64,000 nt of DNA from Sphingomonas sp. IC081. Lineage in GTDB: Bacteria > Pseudomonadota > Alphaproteobacteria > Sphingomonadales > Sphingomonadaceae. A program made the translations under genes and the position numbers. A model generated the notes under the pieces. The model was given only the letters and a program-made list of their open reading frames with translations, was not told the DNA's origin and made no database searches. Location: NCBI RefSeq assembly GCF_006874585.1, contig NZ_CP029761.1, forward strand, positions 1,685,001 to 1,749,000, written 5' to 3'. Of this stretch, positions 8,595 to 17,924 are shown piece after piece; the stretch's first letter is position 1, and every line of letters begins with the position of its first letter.

Positions 8595-9339
8595 ACAGCC
8601 CGTTCCCGCCCTCGATCGGTTCGGGCCGGGTCATCGCGCCGTGCCGCACCAGGAAATCGGCCACGCGGATGGCAAGCTTGATGGTCTCGGCCCGCGCCTC
8701 GCCCTGGGCAGCTTCGAGCTGGAATTCCTGTCCGGTGAACGCGGCAAGCCCCTGGCTGGCCACGCTGCCGTCCGGCGCAGGCACCAATGCGGCAAGACCG
8801 AGCGCGGGGAATGCCCCGCCGCCCAGCCAGTTCATCACGATTCGCGCGAAATAGGCAGGAGCCATCGCCGTTCCCGCGCTGTGCCAGACCACCGCTACCA
8901 CCGGTGCCTGCAGTGCAAGCCCGGCCGCCAGCCCCGCCAGCGTACGCACCACCGGCAGCATCGCCCGTCCTGCCGCGATATGTCTCCCCGGCGCGATCTC
9001 CACCGCCTCCAGAGCCTGGAAGCGGGGCATCGACTGCTCGAACCCATAGACATGCTGCGGTGTCGGCACCGGCGAACCTGCGCCCGGCTTCAGGCCGGAC
9101 ATGTCGAACGTCAGGCCGCTCGACAGCAGTTCCAACCAACCCTCATCCTGCCGGGGGCGGTGACTGATCCGTGCGGTCGTCCCGCCGCCTTCGAACAACC
9201 GGGCCATGTCATCCGCCGAGGGACGACAGCCCGCTTCGAACAGCAGCGAAACACCGCCCTCCGAATGGCGCACGGGCCCCTCGCAAGTCAGAACATCAAG
9301 GCTCACCGGCTCATCCGTTTCCACCGTCACAATTGGCAT
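8542..9339 (-). CDS. DUF4261-like conserved protein
   Basis: This soluble 265-residue protein has no signal peptide or membrane anchor. The C-terminal part (about residues 175-255, including FTGQEFQLEAAQGEARAET) resembles DUF4261; the N-terminal half is unassigned. The function is unknown. The ATG at 9339 is chosen over the TTG one codon earlier because AGAGGCG is well placed. Its 3' end overlaps the AHH-domain gene, so the two are probably transcribed together. Confidence 0.65.
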   Translation of the reverse strand: MPIVTVETDEPVSLDVLTCEGPVRHSEGGVSLLFEAGCRPSADDMARLFEGGGTTARISHRPRQDEGWLELLSSGLTFDMSGLKPGAGSPVPTPQHVYGFEQSMPRFQALEAVEIAPGRHIAAGRAMLPVVRTLAGLAAGLALQAPVVAVVWHSAGTAMAPAYFARIVMNWLGGGAFPALGLAALVPAPDGSVASQGLAAFTGQEFQLEAAQGEARAETIKLAIRVADFLVRHGAMTRPEPIEGGNGLFAEPSQVGNLVWIWRQG

Positions 9340-9441
9340 CAATTCGCCTCTGGCGTCGAGTCCGTTCTGCCCTTCGTACCAAGCATGAACGCACCCCCGA
9401 GGGTGGCGTTAAAATATTGAAATGCCGGGCTGCAAGCGGCG

Positions 9442-9915
9442 TCAGAAAATACCCAGCGCCAGCCCCTCGGCAAAGGCCATGCCGAGTTCGCAGCAGGCCC
9501 CCAGATCCTCGCGCGAAACGGTCTTTTCGGCGAGGATCTCGCGCGGCGTCTGCGCGTCGAGATGCACGACCAGCGGCTGTGCGACACGGCGCAGACGCCA
9601 TCCGGTGACGATGCGGTCGATCTGCGCCTGTGCTCCGCTGCCATCGCTTCCCGCAGCGATCGCGGTGGCATAAGGCCGCCCCTCGATCCGGCCGAGCAGC
9701 GGGTAATAGCACCGGTCGAACATCTCCTTCATCATGCCCGACATGGTGCCGAGGTTTTCCGGGCAGACAAAGACATACCCCTGCGCGCCCAGCAGGATCG
9801 CGGGCATCGCCTCGGCCGCCGGAAGCAGATAGGCCGCTTCTCCGGCCCCGTCGGAAATGGCGATGGACATGGCGCGCGCGGCGCCGGTTCGGCTGTGCCA
9901 GACCACTGCGATCAT
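9442..9915 (-). CDS. Flavodoxin-like NAD(P)H-dependent oxidoreductase
   Basis: This 157-residue protein starts MIAVVWHSRTGAARAMS, the phosphate-binding turn of the flavodoxin fold. It continues with GYVFVCPENLGTMSGMMKE, which would contact the FMN ring, and ends with an acidic C-terminal helix. It probably binds FMN and carries out electron transfer or quinone/azo reduction; the partner is unknown. The ATG at 9915 follows an excellent AGGAGG, which rejects the longer upstream frame. It is divergent from recJ. Confidence 0.82.
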   Translation of the reverse strand: MIAVVWHSRTGAARAMSIAISDGAGEAAYLLPAAEAMPAILLGAQGYVFVCPENLGTMSGMMKEMFDRCYYPLLGRIEGRPYATAIAAGSDGSGAQAQIDRIVTGWRLRRVAQPLVVHLDAQTPREILAEKTVSREDLGACCELGMAFAEGLALGIF

Positions 9916-10087
9916 CGATCGCCTCCTCTTCCATCCATGCACACGGCTTTTCGCCTCGATCATACGCCCATTCTCGCCCCGCCCATAGGCATGATTGCGC
10001 CGTTCCGCCCCCTCCATTTCGCGATCATCGCGCCAACCGTATCGCTGCGCACTGGCCGTTCGCCGCCGGGTGGTATAACCGACCGCC

Positions 10088-11887
10088 ATGGCATCCCGAC
10101 CCGCAGCCGTTTTCGGCATCGACCGCTCGCTCTCCGGCAAATCCTGGCGCTGGCGCGGCGGCAACATGGACCTTTCAGAGCCCGACGGCATCTTCGGCGG
10201 CGGCATGACCGACGATATCGTCACGCAGCTCCTGCTCTCGCGCGGGGTTCCGCGTGAAGACCTCGACCGGCACCGCAATCCCTCGCTGCGCGCGTTCCTG
10301 CCCGATCCGTCGGAATTCCGCGACATGGACGCCGCGGCGGAGCGACTGGCGCAGGCCGTGCTCACCAACGAGACGGTCACGATCTACGGCGACTACGACG
10401 TCGACGGCGCCACCAGCGCCGCCCTGCTGATCCTGCTGCTGCGCGAACTCGGCCACGAGGCCCGCTACTACATCCCCGATCGCCTGCTCGAAGGCTACGG
10501 CCCGAGCGGCGAGGCGCTGGTGCGAATCGCCGGAGAAGGATCAAGCCTGATCGTCACCGTCGATTGCGGCGCCATGGCCTACGAAGCGCTGGAAATGGCA
10601 AGCAATGCCGGCGTCGACGTGGTCGTGGTCGACCACCACAAGTGCGCCGCCGTGCTGCCGCGCGCGATGGCGCTGGTCAATCCCAACCGCCTCGACGAGA
10701 ACGAGCTTGCCGCCTCTCATGGCCATCTGGCCGCCGTCGGCGTCGCCTTTCTGCTGGCGGTAGCGACGGTGCGTGTCCTGCGCCGCCGCGGCTTCTTCGC
10801 GAACCGGCGCGAGCCCGATCTCTTTGCCCTGCTCGATCTTGTCGCCCTGGGTACGGTGGCGGACGTCGCCGCGCTCCACGGCCTCAACCGGGCCCTTGTG
10901 GCGCAAGGCCTCCGGATCATGGCCCGGCGCGACAACATCGGCATGTCCGCCCTCATCGATGCGAGCCGCCTCAGCCGCGCCCCGACGTGCTCCGACCTCG
11001 GTTTTGCGCTCGGCCCGCGCATCAACGCAGGCGGCCGTGTCGGCGAATCGACGCTCGGGGTCCGGCTTCTCACCACCACCGACGCCGACGAAGCCCGCGA
11101 CATCGCCGCCCAGCTCTCGCGTCTCAACGACGAGCGCCGCGCCATCGAGCAGGCCGTGCAGGAAGCGGCAGAGGCACAGCTCCACGCCCAGCACAACCGC
11201 GCGGTCATCGTTGTCGCGGGGGCTGGCTGGCATCCCGGCGTGATCGGCATCGTCGCGGGCCGGATCAAGGAAAAGACCGGCAAGCCCACCCTCGTCATCG
11301 CCCTGGACGCCGACGAGAACGGCAACGGCAAGGGGTCCGGCCGCTCGATCTCCGGCGTCGACCTCGGCGCCGCGATCATTGCCGCGCGCGAGGCCGGCCT
11401 GCTGGTGGCAGGCGGCGGCCACGCCATGGCAGCGGGCCTCACCATCGCTCCCGACAAGCTGGAGGCCCTGTCCGAATGGCTCGATTCCCGCCTCGCCAAC
11501 GACGTTGCCCATGCCAGCGCCCACCAGTCGATGCTGCTGGACCTTGCGCTCGCCCCCGGAGGCCTGACGCCTGACCTCGTGGAGACCCTCGAGAGCGCCG
11601 GCCCATACGGCATGGGCTGGCCCGGCCCTCGCGTCGCGGTGGGCCCGGTGCGCATCCTCAAGGCGGACACGGTGGGCGCCGATCACGTGCGCCTGATCGT
11701 TGGGGGCAACGACGGCGGCCGCTTCAAGGCGATGGCATTCCGCGCCGCCGAAAGCGACCTCGGGCAGGCCCTGCTCCACGCCTCGCAGGGACGCCGCCTG
11801 TGGCTCGCCGGACGGGCCAAGATCGACGATTGGGGCAGCCGTCCGCAGGCCGAACTCCACGTCGACGATGCCGCGTTCCTCGACTGA
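10088..11887 (+). CDS. recJ: Single-stranded-DNA-specific exonuclease RecJ
   Basis: This 599-residue 5'-3' single-strand exonuclease acts in recombination repair and mismatch repair. The DHH phosphoesterase motifs are clear: GDYDVDGATSAALL near residue 100, VDCGAMAYEA, then the DHH motif itself in VVVDHHKCA. The DHHA1 region has GPRINAGGRVGES and later the GGGHAMAAGLT motif, followed by the C-terminal OB-like domain. Length and motif order are normal, so it should be functional. The ATG at 10088 gives an N-terminus typical of alphaproteobacterial RecJ. Confidence 0.95.
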   Translation: MASRPAAVFGIDRSLSGKSWRWRGGNMDLSEPDGIFGGGMTDDIVTQLLLSRGVPREDLDRHRNPSLRAFLPDPSEFRDMDAAAERLAQAVLTNETVTIYGDYDVDGATSAALLILLLRELGHEARYYIPDRLLEGYGPSGEALVRIAGEGSSLIVTVDCGAMAYEALEMASNAGVDVVVVDHHKCAAVLPRAMALVNPNRLDENELAASHGHLAAVGVAFLLAVATVRVLRRRGFFANRREPDLFALLDLVALGTVADVAALHGLNRALVAQGLRIMARRDNIGMSALIDASRLSRAPTCSDLGFALGPRINAGGRVGESTLGVRLLTTTDADEARDIAAQLSRLNDERRAIEQAVQEAAEAQLHAQHNRAVIVVAGAGWHPGVIGIVAGRIKEKTGKPTLVIALDADENGNGKGSGRSISGVDLGAAIIAAREAGLLVAGGGHAMAAGLTIAPDKLEALSEWLDSRLANDVAHASAHQSMLLDLALAPGGLTPDLVETLESAGPYGMGWPGPRVAVGPVRILKADTVGADHVRLIVGGNDGGRFKAMAFRAAESDLGQALLHASQGRRLWLAGRAKIDDWGSRPQAELHVDDAAFLD

Positions 11888-12055
11888 ACAAAAAATCCGG
11901 GGCACCCAATGCCCGGTAAATCGGGCCGAAATCGAGTTTTCAACAACTGCCTGCAGCAAACCGACACAGAGAGTTCATTTAATTCGCAATGTGGGGGTTG
12001 ACCCCCCGGGGGACCACCGCTAGAGGGCCGGTCCTGCCTCCGGCGCAACTCGGAT
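11888..12055 (+). other. Gap between recJ and the tRNA-Glu genes
   Basis: The gap holds a weak GC-rich hairpin shortly after the recJ stop and, near its right end, the tRNA promoter listed separately. I see no gene. Confidence 0.5.
11998..12026 (+). promoter_or_regulatory. Promoter of the tRNA-Glu cluster
   Basis: TTGACC at 11998-12003 and TAGAGG at 12021-12026 are separated by exactly 17 bases. They sit about 30 bases before the first tRNA, as expected for a strong housekeeping promoter. Confidence 0.7.
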
Positions 12056-12130
12056 GGCCCCTTCGTCTAGCGGTTAGGACGCGGCCCTTTCACGGCTGAA
12101 ACACGGGTTCGATTCCCGTAGGGGTCACCA
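12056..12130 (+). tRNA. tRNA-Glu (anticodon TTC), copy 1
   Basis: This 75-nt tRNA includes an encoded CCA. The acceptor arms GGCCCCT and AGGGGTC pair (with one G-U), the anticodon loop reads CTTTCAC, and the T arm contains GGTTCGATTCC. Confidence 0.97.
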
Positions 12131-12167
12131 TTCCGGTGCTTTGAGTGTAGAGCAAAATGCCTTTGTT

Positions 12168-12242
12168 GGCCCCTTCGTCTAGCGGTTAGGACGCGGCCCT
12201 TTCACGGCTGAAACACGGGTTCGATTCCCGTAGGGGTCACCA
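12168..12242 (+). tRNA. tRNA-Glu (anticodon TTC), copy 2
   Basis: Identical in sequence to the first copy. The spacer between the copies is itself partly repeated, so this arose by tandem duplication of a unit of about 112 bp. Confidence 0.97.
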
Positions 12243-12280
12243 TTCCGGTGCTTTGATCGGCAGACCAAAATGCCCTTGTT

Positions 12281-12355
12281 GGCCCCTTCGTCTAGCGGTC
12301 AGGACGCGGCCCTCTCACGGCTGAAACACGGGTTCGATTCCCGTAGGGGTCACCA
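12281..12355 (+). tRNA. tRNA-Glu (anticodon CTC), copy 3
   Basis: It differs from the first two copies at two positions: a D-loop T to C change, and the first anticodon base T to C (CTCTCAC loop), giving CTC for GAG codons. Its 3' end borders the integrase gene and is the likely attachment site of the conjugative element. Confidence 0.96.
12331..12355 (+). other. Putative left attachment site (tRNA-Glu 3' end)
   Basis: The 3' end of tRNA-Glu(CTC), including GGTTCGATTCCCGTAGGGGT, lies 200 bp from the 3' end of a tyrosine integrase gene that points toward it. That is the usual layout for integration into a tRNA 3' end. I found no second copy of this core elsewhere in the window, so the exact crossover cannot be fixed. 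Confidence 0.55.
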
Positions 12356-13612
12356 TATAAGCAGTTGATAAATCTGGATTTTATCCAGAAATTTGCAAAA
12401 AGGAGGCCCATTAGGTGGCCCATTTGCGAATCTCGACCCTCGAATCTTGCGCGATCGGGCCGCCTGTTTGACGGCTTTTCAGGTCGGTGAATCAAGAGAT
12501 GGCATCGTACAGGTCCCGCGATCTCGGGGCCGCACAAGCACTGGCAGCGCTGCTTTAAAATGCCGCTTTGGACGGTCCCGCGTCGCCGTAGATCTGGTTG
12601 AGCTTGGCGGCCTCACGACCAAAGTCGCCATGGTCGATCCATTTCGAGTAATGCCTGAACAGCATCGCCGCGCTTCTGTGACCGAGTTGCCGGGAGATAT
12701 AGGCCGGGTTCACGCCGCCCATCAGCGCGGTCGTCGCATAGGTATGGCGTGTCTGATAGGCATCCCGGCTGCGGATGCCGAGCGCGCGTAGCGTCGGGTG
12801 GAAATAGAGCTTCCGCTGGTCCTGGACGTCCGGCCACGGCGTATTGGTGACCGGGTTGATGAAGATCGGCGAATCGAGACCGCGCATGAAGCTGTGCGCC
12901 TTCTGACGCTGCAGCACGGCCATCATGCGCGGAGTGAGATCGATGTCCCGCACGGTTCGCGTCTTGGTCGACTTCTCGACGGCGCGGACGCGGGCGCGCT
13001 CAATCCGGATCGTCTGGCGTTTCCAGTCAACGTCGCGCCACTGGACGACGATCTGCTCGCTGGGCCGCATGCCGGTGCCGAAAGCAAACTCGTACCAGTT
13101 CCAGACCTGCTCGTCATAATGGTCGCGCATATAGGCTAGGATCTGCTCGGTCTCCTCGCGGTCGAACGGGTCGGGTTCGCGCTTCTGGTGCTTCTGGCTC
13201 TTGATCCGATCGAGCGGCGAGCGTTCGAGCAACTCGTCATCGACGGCTAGTTCGAAGATGCCGCGCAGGGGGATCATGTTGTTGTTGATCGTCTTGCCGC
13301 TGACCACCTTCGCGCGTTCCGCGATGATCTTCTTGATCTCGCTCGGCTTGATGGTCTTGAGGTTCCGTTCTCCGAAAGCCGGCGACCAGACCTTGTTGAT
13401 GGCCGACACATAGTCCGACATGGTTGATTTCTCGACCACGAGGGTTTCGAGCCACTGGTTCGCGTAGGTGGTGAAGCCTCCGGCTATCTGGCGGTCAGTC
13501 TTGCCACTCCCCTTTTTCGGGAACGTGGCTTCGTAATCGAAGATGCCGAGGTCGATTTCCTGATGGACGCGCGCCATCAGGCGCTCCGCCGCCTTGATGT
13601 TGGCGGCCGTGG

Positions 13613-13621
13613 GTTCAAGGT
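13613..13621 (+). repeat. Target-site duplication, left copy
   Basis: GTTCAAGGT directly abuts the left end of the IS21-family element and matches the copy at 16180-16188. It lies within the integrase coding sequence. Confidence 0.85.
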
Positions 13622-13833
13622 TGTCAACCGGCGCGCAAAACTGACCCCCTATCGGCGCCCAATATTGACCCCACCTTTCGGTAGTCTGGCGGTTATCCCG
13701 GTAGTCGATAGGAGGGGCCCACGGACGACGACGCGCACCGTCAGGTGTGCTGGCGGCGGCGTCCGTGGGAGGTCCCTGTTGACCCACCGGGTTAACCGCC
13801 GGGGATGGGGGTCCGGGGGAAGGGGTTTTCGGC

Positions 13834-14562
13834 TCAGTTCCGGTTTTTGAACCGCCAGCTGTCATTGCCCGTCTCGATGATGTCGCAGTGGTGCGTGATG
13901 CGATCGAGAAGAGCGGTGGTCATCTTGGGGTCGTGGAAGACGCTCGGCCATTCGCCGAAGGCGAGATTGGTCGTGATAATGACCGAGGTCTTTTCGTAGA
14001 GCTTGCTGATCAGGTGGAAGAGCATCTGGCCACCGGACCGGGCGAACGGCAGGTAGCCGAGCTCGTCAAGCACCACGAGATCAAGCCGCGAGAGTTGGGT
14101 GGCAAGGCTGCCGGCCTTGCCCAGGCGAGCCTCTTCCTCAAGCCGGTTCACCAGATCGACCGTATTGAAGTATCGGCCTCTGGCACCGGCGCGCACCACT
14201 GCGGCGGTGATGGCGAGAGCCAGATGAGTCTTGCCCGTGCCTGTTCCGCCGATCAGCACGATATTGCGCCGTTCCGGCAGGAACGAGCCCGTATGAAGCG
14301 AGCGGATCAGTCCTTCGTTGATCGGCGTGCCATCGAACATGAACCCATCCAGGTCCTTGATCGCCGGAAGCTTGGCTGCGGTCATGCGATAACGGATCGA
14401 TGCCGCATCCCGGTGCGCCGTCTCCGCACGCAACAGGTCGCCCAACATCTCCATGACCGTTCTGTCTCGGCGGATGCCGTTGGTGACGGCATCATCGAAG
14501 GCCGCCACCATGCCCTTGAGCCCCAGCCCCTTGAGGGCGGCCATGATCTCATGCCGCTGCAT
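13834..14562 (-). CDS. istB: IS21-family helper ATPase IstB
   Basis: This 242-residue AAA+ ATPase directs IstA transposase to target DNA. It has the Walker A motif [13 protein letters not shown] near residue 100 and the Walker B region [12 protein letters not shown]. Length is normal. Its ATG overlaps the end of istA by 14 bases, so the two are translationally coupled. Confidence 0.95.
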   Translation of the reverse strand: MQRHEIMAALKGLGLKGMVAAFDDAVTNGIRRDRTVMEMLGDLLRAETAHRDAASIRYRMTAAKLPAIKDLDGFMFDGTPINEGLIRSLHTGSFLPERRNIVLIGGTGTGKTHLALAITAAVVRAGARGRYFNTVDLVNRLEEEARLGKAGSLATQLSRLDLVVLDELGYLPFARSGGQMLFHLISKLYEKTSVIITTNLAFGEWPSVFHDPKMTTALLDRITHHCDIIETGNDSWRFKNRN

Positions 14563-16063
14563 CGAGGTCTCGCACGGTATCGTAGCGGCCGCAGTTCGCC
14601 TCTGGCGGATGCTTGAGCTTCAGGTTGACGACGACGTCCATAGCCTGGGCATCATGAGGCTCGCGGCGACGGGACAGGATGTTGAGGATGATCTCGTCGC
14701 TGATAGTACCGGCGCTGAGTGCCTCGCGCACTGCGGCCTCGACAGCCTCCAGGCCATCTTCGGGGACAGCGGCGAGGACGCGTACAAAGCGCCGGTCGGC
14801 ATCGTCGCCCTTGCCCAACTTACGCCGCAATTGGGCCAGTGCAGGTGGGAGAGCCCAGTCCTGGAAGGGAGCACCATTGCGCAACGCACCGGGCTTGCGG
14901 GCGAGGATGGGCAGGTAGTGCCATGGATCGAAGATTGTCTGGTTCCGGCCGAAGACCCGTTCGTGTTCGGCCACGACAGCGCCGTCGCAGCGGATCACGA
15001 TGCGCGTTGCATAGGCCCGCACCTGCACAGCCTGATGGGCCGCCTTTGCCATCACCGAGTACCGATTGCGATCGAAGCTCACGAGGCACGTCGAACTGGC
15101 TACGTGTTCGCTCTCGAAGAACCCGTCGAAGGGAACCGGTAGCGGTTGCAGCATCGGCCGCTCCACCTCCAGCGCCTGCGCGATCGTCATGCCTTCCTGG
15201 TCAGGATGCTGGTTGCGTTCCGCCCAGCGCCGGCACTCGGCTTCCAGCCAGATGTTCAGTTCCTCGAGGCTGGCAAAGCGCAGGCGCGGCTTGAACAGGC
15301 GCTCCCTACTGGTCTGAACCTGGTTCTCGACCTGACCCTTCTCCCACCCTGCGGCAGGACTACAGGCCACCGGCTCAACGCGATAGTGGTCCGTCATGAT
15401 CAGAAACCGCCGGTTGAACAGGCGTTCCTTGCCGGTGAACACCGTCGTCACCGCCGTCTTCATATTGTCGTAGATGCCGCGCGTCGGAATCCCACCGAAG
15501 AAGGCAAAGGCGCGGGCATGTGCGTCGAACACCATCTCTTGCGTCTCGCGAGGATAGGCACGGACAAATGGTGCCCGTGACCAGCAAAACCGCATATGCG
15601 CGACCTTCACGCGCATTGGCTTGCCGGCGATCTCGACGTCCTCATGGCTCCAGTCGAACTGGTAAGCCTCGCCGGGCCGGTACATCAACGGGATGAACGC
15701 CTTGGTCATATCGCCGGCGTCAACGCGACGCTCACGCTTCCAGCGTGCAGCATAGCGCCGCACAGCGTCATAAGAGCCGCCAAACCCTTCGCGCTGAAGC
15801 AGATCATGGATCCGCGTCATGCGAAGCCGGTCACGCCGGGGCAGCCCTTCGTTCTCTTCAAGCAGTTCTTCCAGGCGAGTGCTGAAAGGGCCGGTCTGCG
15901 GCCGATGCTGTTCCTTGCGCTCGTAACTGGCATCCGCGTTCGGCGCCCGGATCGCCTTGCGCACCGTGTTGCGCGACAGCCGCAAATCCCGCGCTATCGC
16001 CTTGATCGGCTTACCGTCCCGGTGCTCCCGACGGATCCTCGTAATCGTCTCCACAACCAACAT
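14549..16063 (-). CDS. istA: IS21-family transposase IstA
   Basis: This 504-residue DDE transposase has an N-terminal HTH ([20 protein letters not shown]). The integrase core follows, with the first Asp in [13 protein letters not shown], the second in [11 protein letters not shown] and a Glu in [11 protein letters not shown]-terminal region follows the core. It is complete for the family and forms a two-gene operon with istB. Confidence 0.95.
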   Translation of the reverse strand: MLVVETITRIRREHRDGKPIKAIARDLRLSRNTVRKAIRAPNADASYERKEQHRPQTGPFSTRLEELLEENEGLPRRDRLRMTRIHDLLQREGFGGSYDAVRRYAARWKRERRVDAGDMTKAFIPLMYRPGEAYQFDWSHEDVEIAGKPMRVKVAHMRFCWSRAPFVRAYPRETQEMVFDAHARAFAFFGGIPTRGIYDNMKTAVTTVFTGKERLFNRRFLIMTDHYRVEPVACSPAAGWEKGQVENQVQTSRERLFKPRLRFASLEELNIWLEAECRRWAERNQHPDQEGMTIAQALEVERPMLQPLPVPFDGFFESEHVASSTCLVSFDRNRYSVMAKAAHQAVQVRAYATRIVIRCDGAVVAEHERVFGRNQTIFDPWHYLPILARKPGALRNGAPFQDWALPPALAQLRRKLGKGDDADRRFVRVLAAVPEDGLEAVEAAVREALSAGTISDEIILNILSRRREPHDAQAMDVVVNLKLKHPPEANCGRYDTVRDLDAAA

Positions 16064-16179
16064 CCCTGTACCCGCCGTCCGGAACCGAAACGGCGGCGCT
16101 TCTCACAATGAGATGAAGGGGGTCAATTTTAGACGCCGATCACCCCGCTAAGGGGGTCAATTTTGCACGCCGCTCCACA

Positions 16180-16188
16180 GTTCAAGGT
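16180..16188 (+). repeat. Target-site duplication, right copy
   Basis: GTTCAAGGT directly abuts the right end of the IS21-family element, matching 13613-13621. Confidence 0.85.
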
Positions 16189-16245
16189 TAAGGGTTTCGC
16201 GGTAGCGCTTGCCGTTCCAGCGGAAGCGGACGCGAATGGAGTGCT

Positions 16246-16449
16246 TCAGCGGCTCGATACCGGAGCCTGGCCGTTTTCTACCCATTTTTGGTAGCCTTCG
16301 AGATCTATGCAGAGGCTGCCGTCCGGGGCGCGGCGATATTCGCGGCCGTGGATCCACACGCCGTCGGCGATCTTTCGGTAGATCGCTTTCTCGGTGTAGC
16401 CGGTCAGCTCGGCGAAACGCTTGATGCGCACATAGCGCGCGCCCGTCAT
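16246..16449 (-). CDS. Excisionase-like helix-turn-helix protein
   Basis: This small basic protein of 67 residues has a winged-helix/MerR-like motif, FAELTGYTEKAIYRKIADG, then GVWIHGREYRRAPDGS and ends QKWVENG. It fits the excisionases that direct integrases towards excision. Its 3' end overlaps the original integrase start by 40 bases, so the two formed an operon. The ATG at 16449 gives the usual excisionase size; a GTG 45 bases upstream is possible. Confidence 0.8.
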   Translation of the reverse strand: MTGARYVRIKRFAELTGYTEKAIYRKIADGVWIHGREYRRAPDGSLCIDLEGYQKWVENGQAPVSSR

Positions 16450-16831
16450 GGCAGTTCTGCGGTTGAGGAAAGGAAGCCGCGGACAGCCATCCACCCGCCG
16501 CTTCCGCTTCCCTCCCTCTCCCTCCTCTTTCGGGGGGTTTGAAATGATCGAGCTGTTACGCGCGGATTGTGAGCCGCAGTTCGCCGAAACCGGTCATGTG
16601 GGTGTGCATGGGAATAGCGCATGGACTGCTACCCGATAGGCAGCGCAGGCAGGCCATGACGCGTGGCTAATCTATCATTTCCGGTCCGGCATCCAAAGGA
16701 CGAAGATCGCGTTTTCAGGCAGACAGATGCCGCATCTCGCACTTTTGTCGACCAGCCCGTCAGCGGCCTGACCTTTGGAAGCCGCTTCGCGTTTGAGGCG
16801 ATGCGTTGCTGCAAACCGCTGCCCGAAGAGC
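16450..16831. other. Gap between the excisionase and the HNH gene
   Basis: This 382-bp stretch should contain the promoter of the excisionase-integrase operon. I see no convincing gene or strong motif. A short C/T-rich tract lies near 16500-16535. Confidence 0.4.
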
Positions 16832-17839
16832 CTAGAGTCGGTTGCGGATGGTTTGCGCCATCGTACTCATGCTTATTCCGAAATCCTTTGCCAGCTGGCG
16901 CACGCTCGCTCCGGCGCGTCTGCGCTTTATGATCTCGTCTGCCTGGGGATGCCTTGTGATGTAGCGCTTTGATTCCGGGTTTTGGCGCCTGTCGTTGTCC
17001 CACTCATGCAGAACGACGATCACATCGGGCCGGCTATATCCTCGCTCGCGATAGGACCGCAGGTTCGATGCCGCGGGCCACGGCACGGCTCCTGCTTTCA
17101 ACAGACCGAATTCCTTCTGGTTCGGCAACAGAAACAGGTTCGCGGGTGCATGATTATCGTTGTTGCCATCCAGGCAAATCACGACCTCGTTCCGTTTGAG
17201 CCTTCGACCGATCGTGCGTTCAACGACAAGCCGATGCTCACCATCATATTTCGCGGCATAGCCCTCGCGGTCAATCCTGCGAAACGTCCGCCCGTTCTGC
17301 TTCACGACGCCGCCTTGCCAACCGGGCGATCGATCACGGACATAATAGGACGTCGAACATGCCCGTGAACACAGCATCTCGTCGGAACGCGCGCGCGACA
17401 CAGTGAACGGCTCGCCGCAGTTGAGGCATGTCTTGGTGACGCGTCGCGATCTGCGATACGCGTTCAGGCAGGCAGTAGAGCAGAACCGCTGTGATGCATC
17501 TCTGGCGGAAGCGTCAAACGGCTTTCCGCAGTTGGCGCAGGGCACACGCCTTGCCTGTGACCACCCGTGATGGGCGCGGACGCATTCACGCGAACAATAT
17601 TTCGCAGCGTGGCTTCCACTCGCATTTTGCCCGGCAGGAATTTCGAATGTCTTTCCACAATGAAGGCAGGAATTTTCCCTGAGAGATGTTGGCAAACGCC
17701 GGGCCAGCCCCGCGCATTTTCGTGAGCAGAATTTCTGGTTTATCCTGTGCGCTGTGTACTGCTTTTCGCAGACCTGACAGGTCTGGCCGGGAATAGACGG
17801 CATCCAGTGACCATCTGGTGAATAATGCGGACGGCTCAT
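16832..17839 (-). CDS. HNH endonuclease-like protein with four zinc ribbons
   Basis: From the ATG at 17839 the protein has 335 residues. Four successive Cys4 modules open it (CQVC...FCSRKC, CLHC...YCSREC, CANC...FCSTAC, CLNC...LCSRAC). An HNH-like core follows, with DGEHRLVVERTIGRRL, a conserved Asn pair in GNNDNHAPANL and FLLPNQKE. The C-terminus is an invertase-like HTH (IIKRRRAGASVRQLAKDFG). The order zinc ribbons-HNH-HTH suggests a DNA-targeting nuclease, perhaps homing-type or phage-derived. The target and biological role are unknown. A longer in-frame start at 17905 exists, but the ATG used begins right before the conserved part with GGAAAG upstream. Confidence 0.72.
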   Translation of the reverse strand: MSRPHYSPDGHWMPSIPGQTCQVCEKQYTAHRINQKFCSRKCAGLARRLPTSLRENSCLHCGKTFEIPAGQNASGSHAAKYCSRECVRAHHGWSQARRVPCANCGKPFDASARDASQRFCSTACLNAYRRSRRVTKTCLNCGEPFTVSRARSDEMLCSRACSTSYYVRDRSPGWQGGVVKQNGRTFRRIDREGYAAKYDGEHRLVVERTIGRRLKRNEVVICLDGNNDNHAPANLFLLPNQKEFGLLKAGAVPWPAASNLRSYRERGYSRPDVIVVLHEWDNDRRQNPESKRYITRHPQADEIIKRRRAGASVRQLAKDFGISMSTMAQTIRNRL

Positions 17840-17924
17840 GGGCTTTCCATTTCTTCCTGCCTGCGTTGGCGGGACGAGGGATTGCCAGGATGCGGCGCGT
17901 CGCACTTCGCGTCACCCACGAATT

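Larger units (their letters stand above)
13622..16179 (-). mobile_element. IS21-family insertion sequence (2558 bp)
   Basis: The element is bounded by TGT...ACA and flanked by a 9-bp direct repeat. The inner terminal repeats match as CGGCG[C/T]GCAAAA[C/T]TGACCCCC at both ends. A second internal copy of the GTCAATTTT/GACCCC motif lies near each end, as IS21 elements often have. It carries istA and istB. It interrupts the integrase of the conjugative element and appears intact. Confidence 0.92.
12555..16285 (-). pseudogene. Tyrosine integrase split by an IS21-family element
   Basis: The N-terminal 35 residues (MGRKRPGSGIEPLK... to RYRETLNLE) lie at 16285-16180, and the rest (from PTAANIKAAERLM) at 13612-12555. 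Removing the IS and one copy of the 9-bp duplication joins the halves in frame to give a 387-residue protein. This is a typical tRNA-site integrase: Arm-type DNA-binding N-terminus, SAM-like core domain and catalytic domain with Arg in TGMRPSE, the Lys region, H-x-x-R-like TRHTYATTAL, the GH of QLGHRSAA and the Tyr in FRHYSKW. An N-terminally truncated protein could still start inside the IS. Its excisionase gene overlaps the original start. Confidence 0.9.

Noticed and set aside
13622..13865. The 5' extension of the integrase open frame into the IS, giving an apparent 436-residue protein
   Set aside because: The first 80 or so residues are IS end sequence, Pro/Gly/Ser-rich and not integrase-like. 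The true N-terminus lies at 16285 on the other side of the IS.
16495..16831. Short open frames on both strands next to the excisionase
   Set aside because: None has a convincing start signal or protein-like composition.
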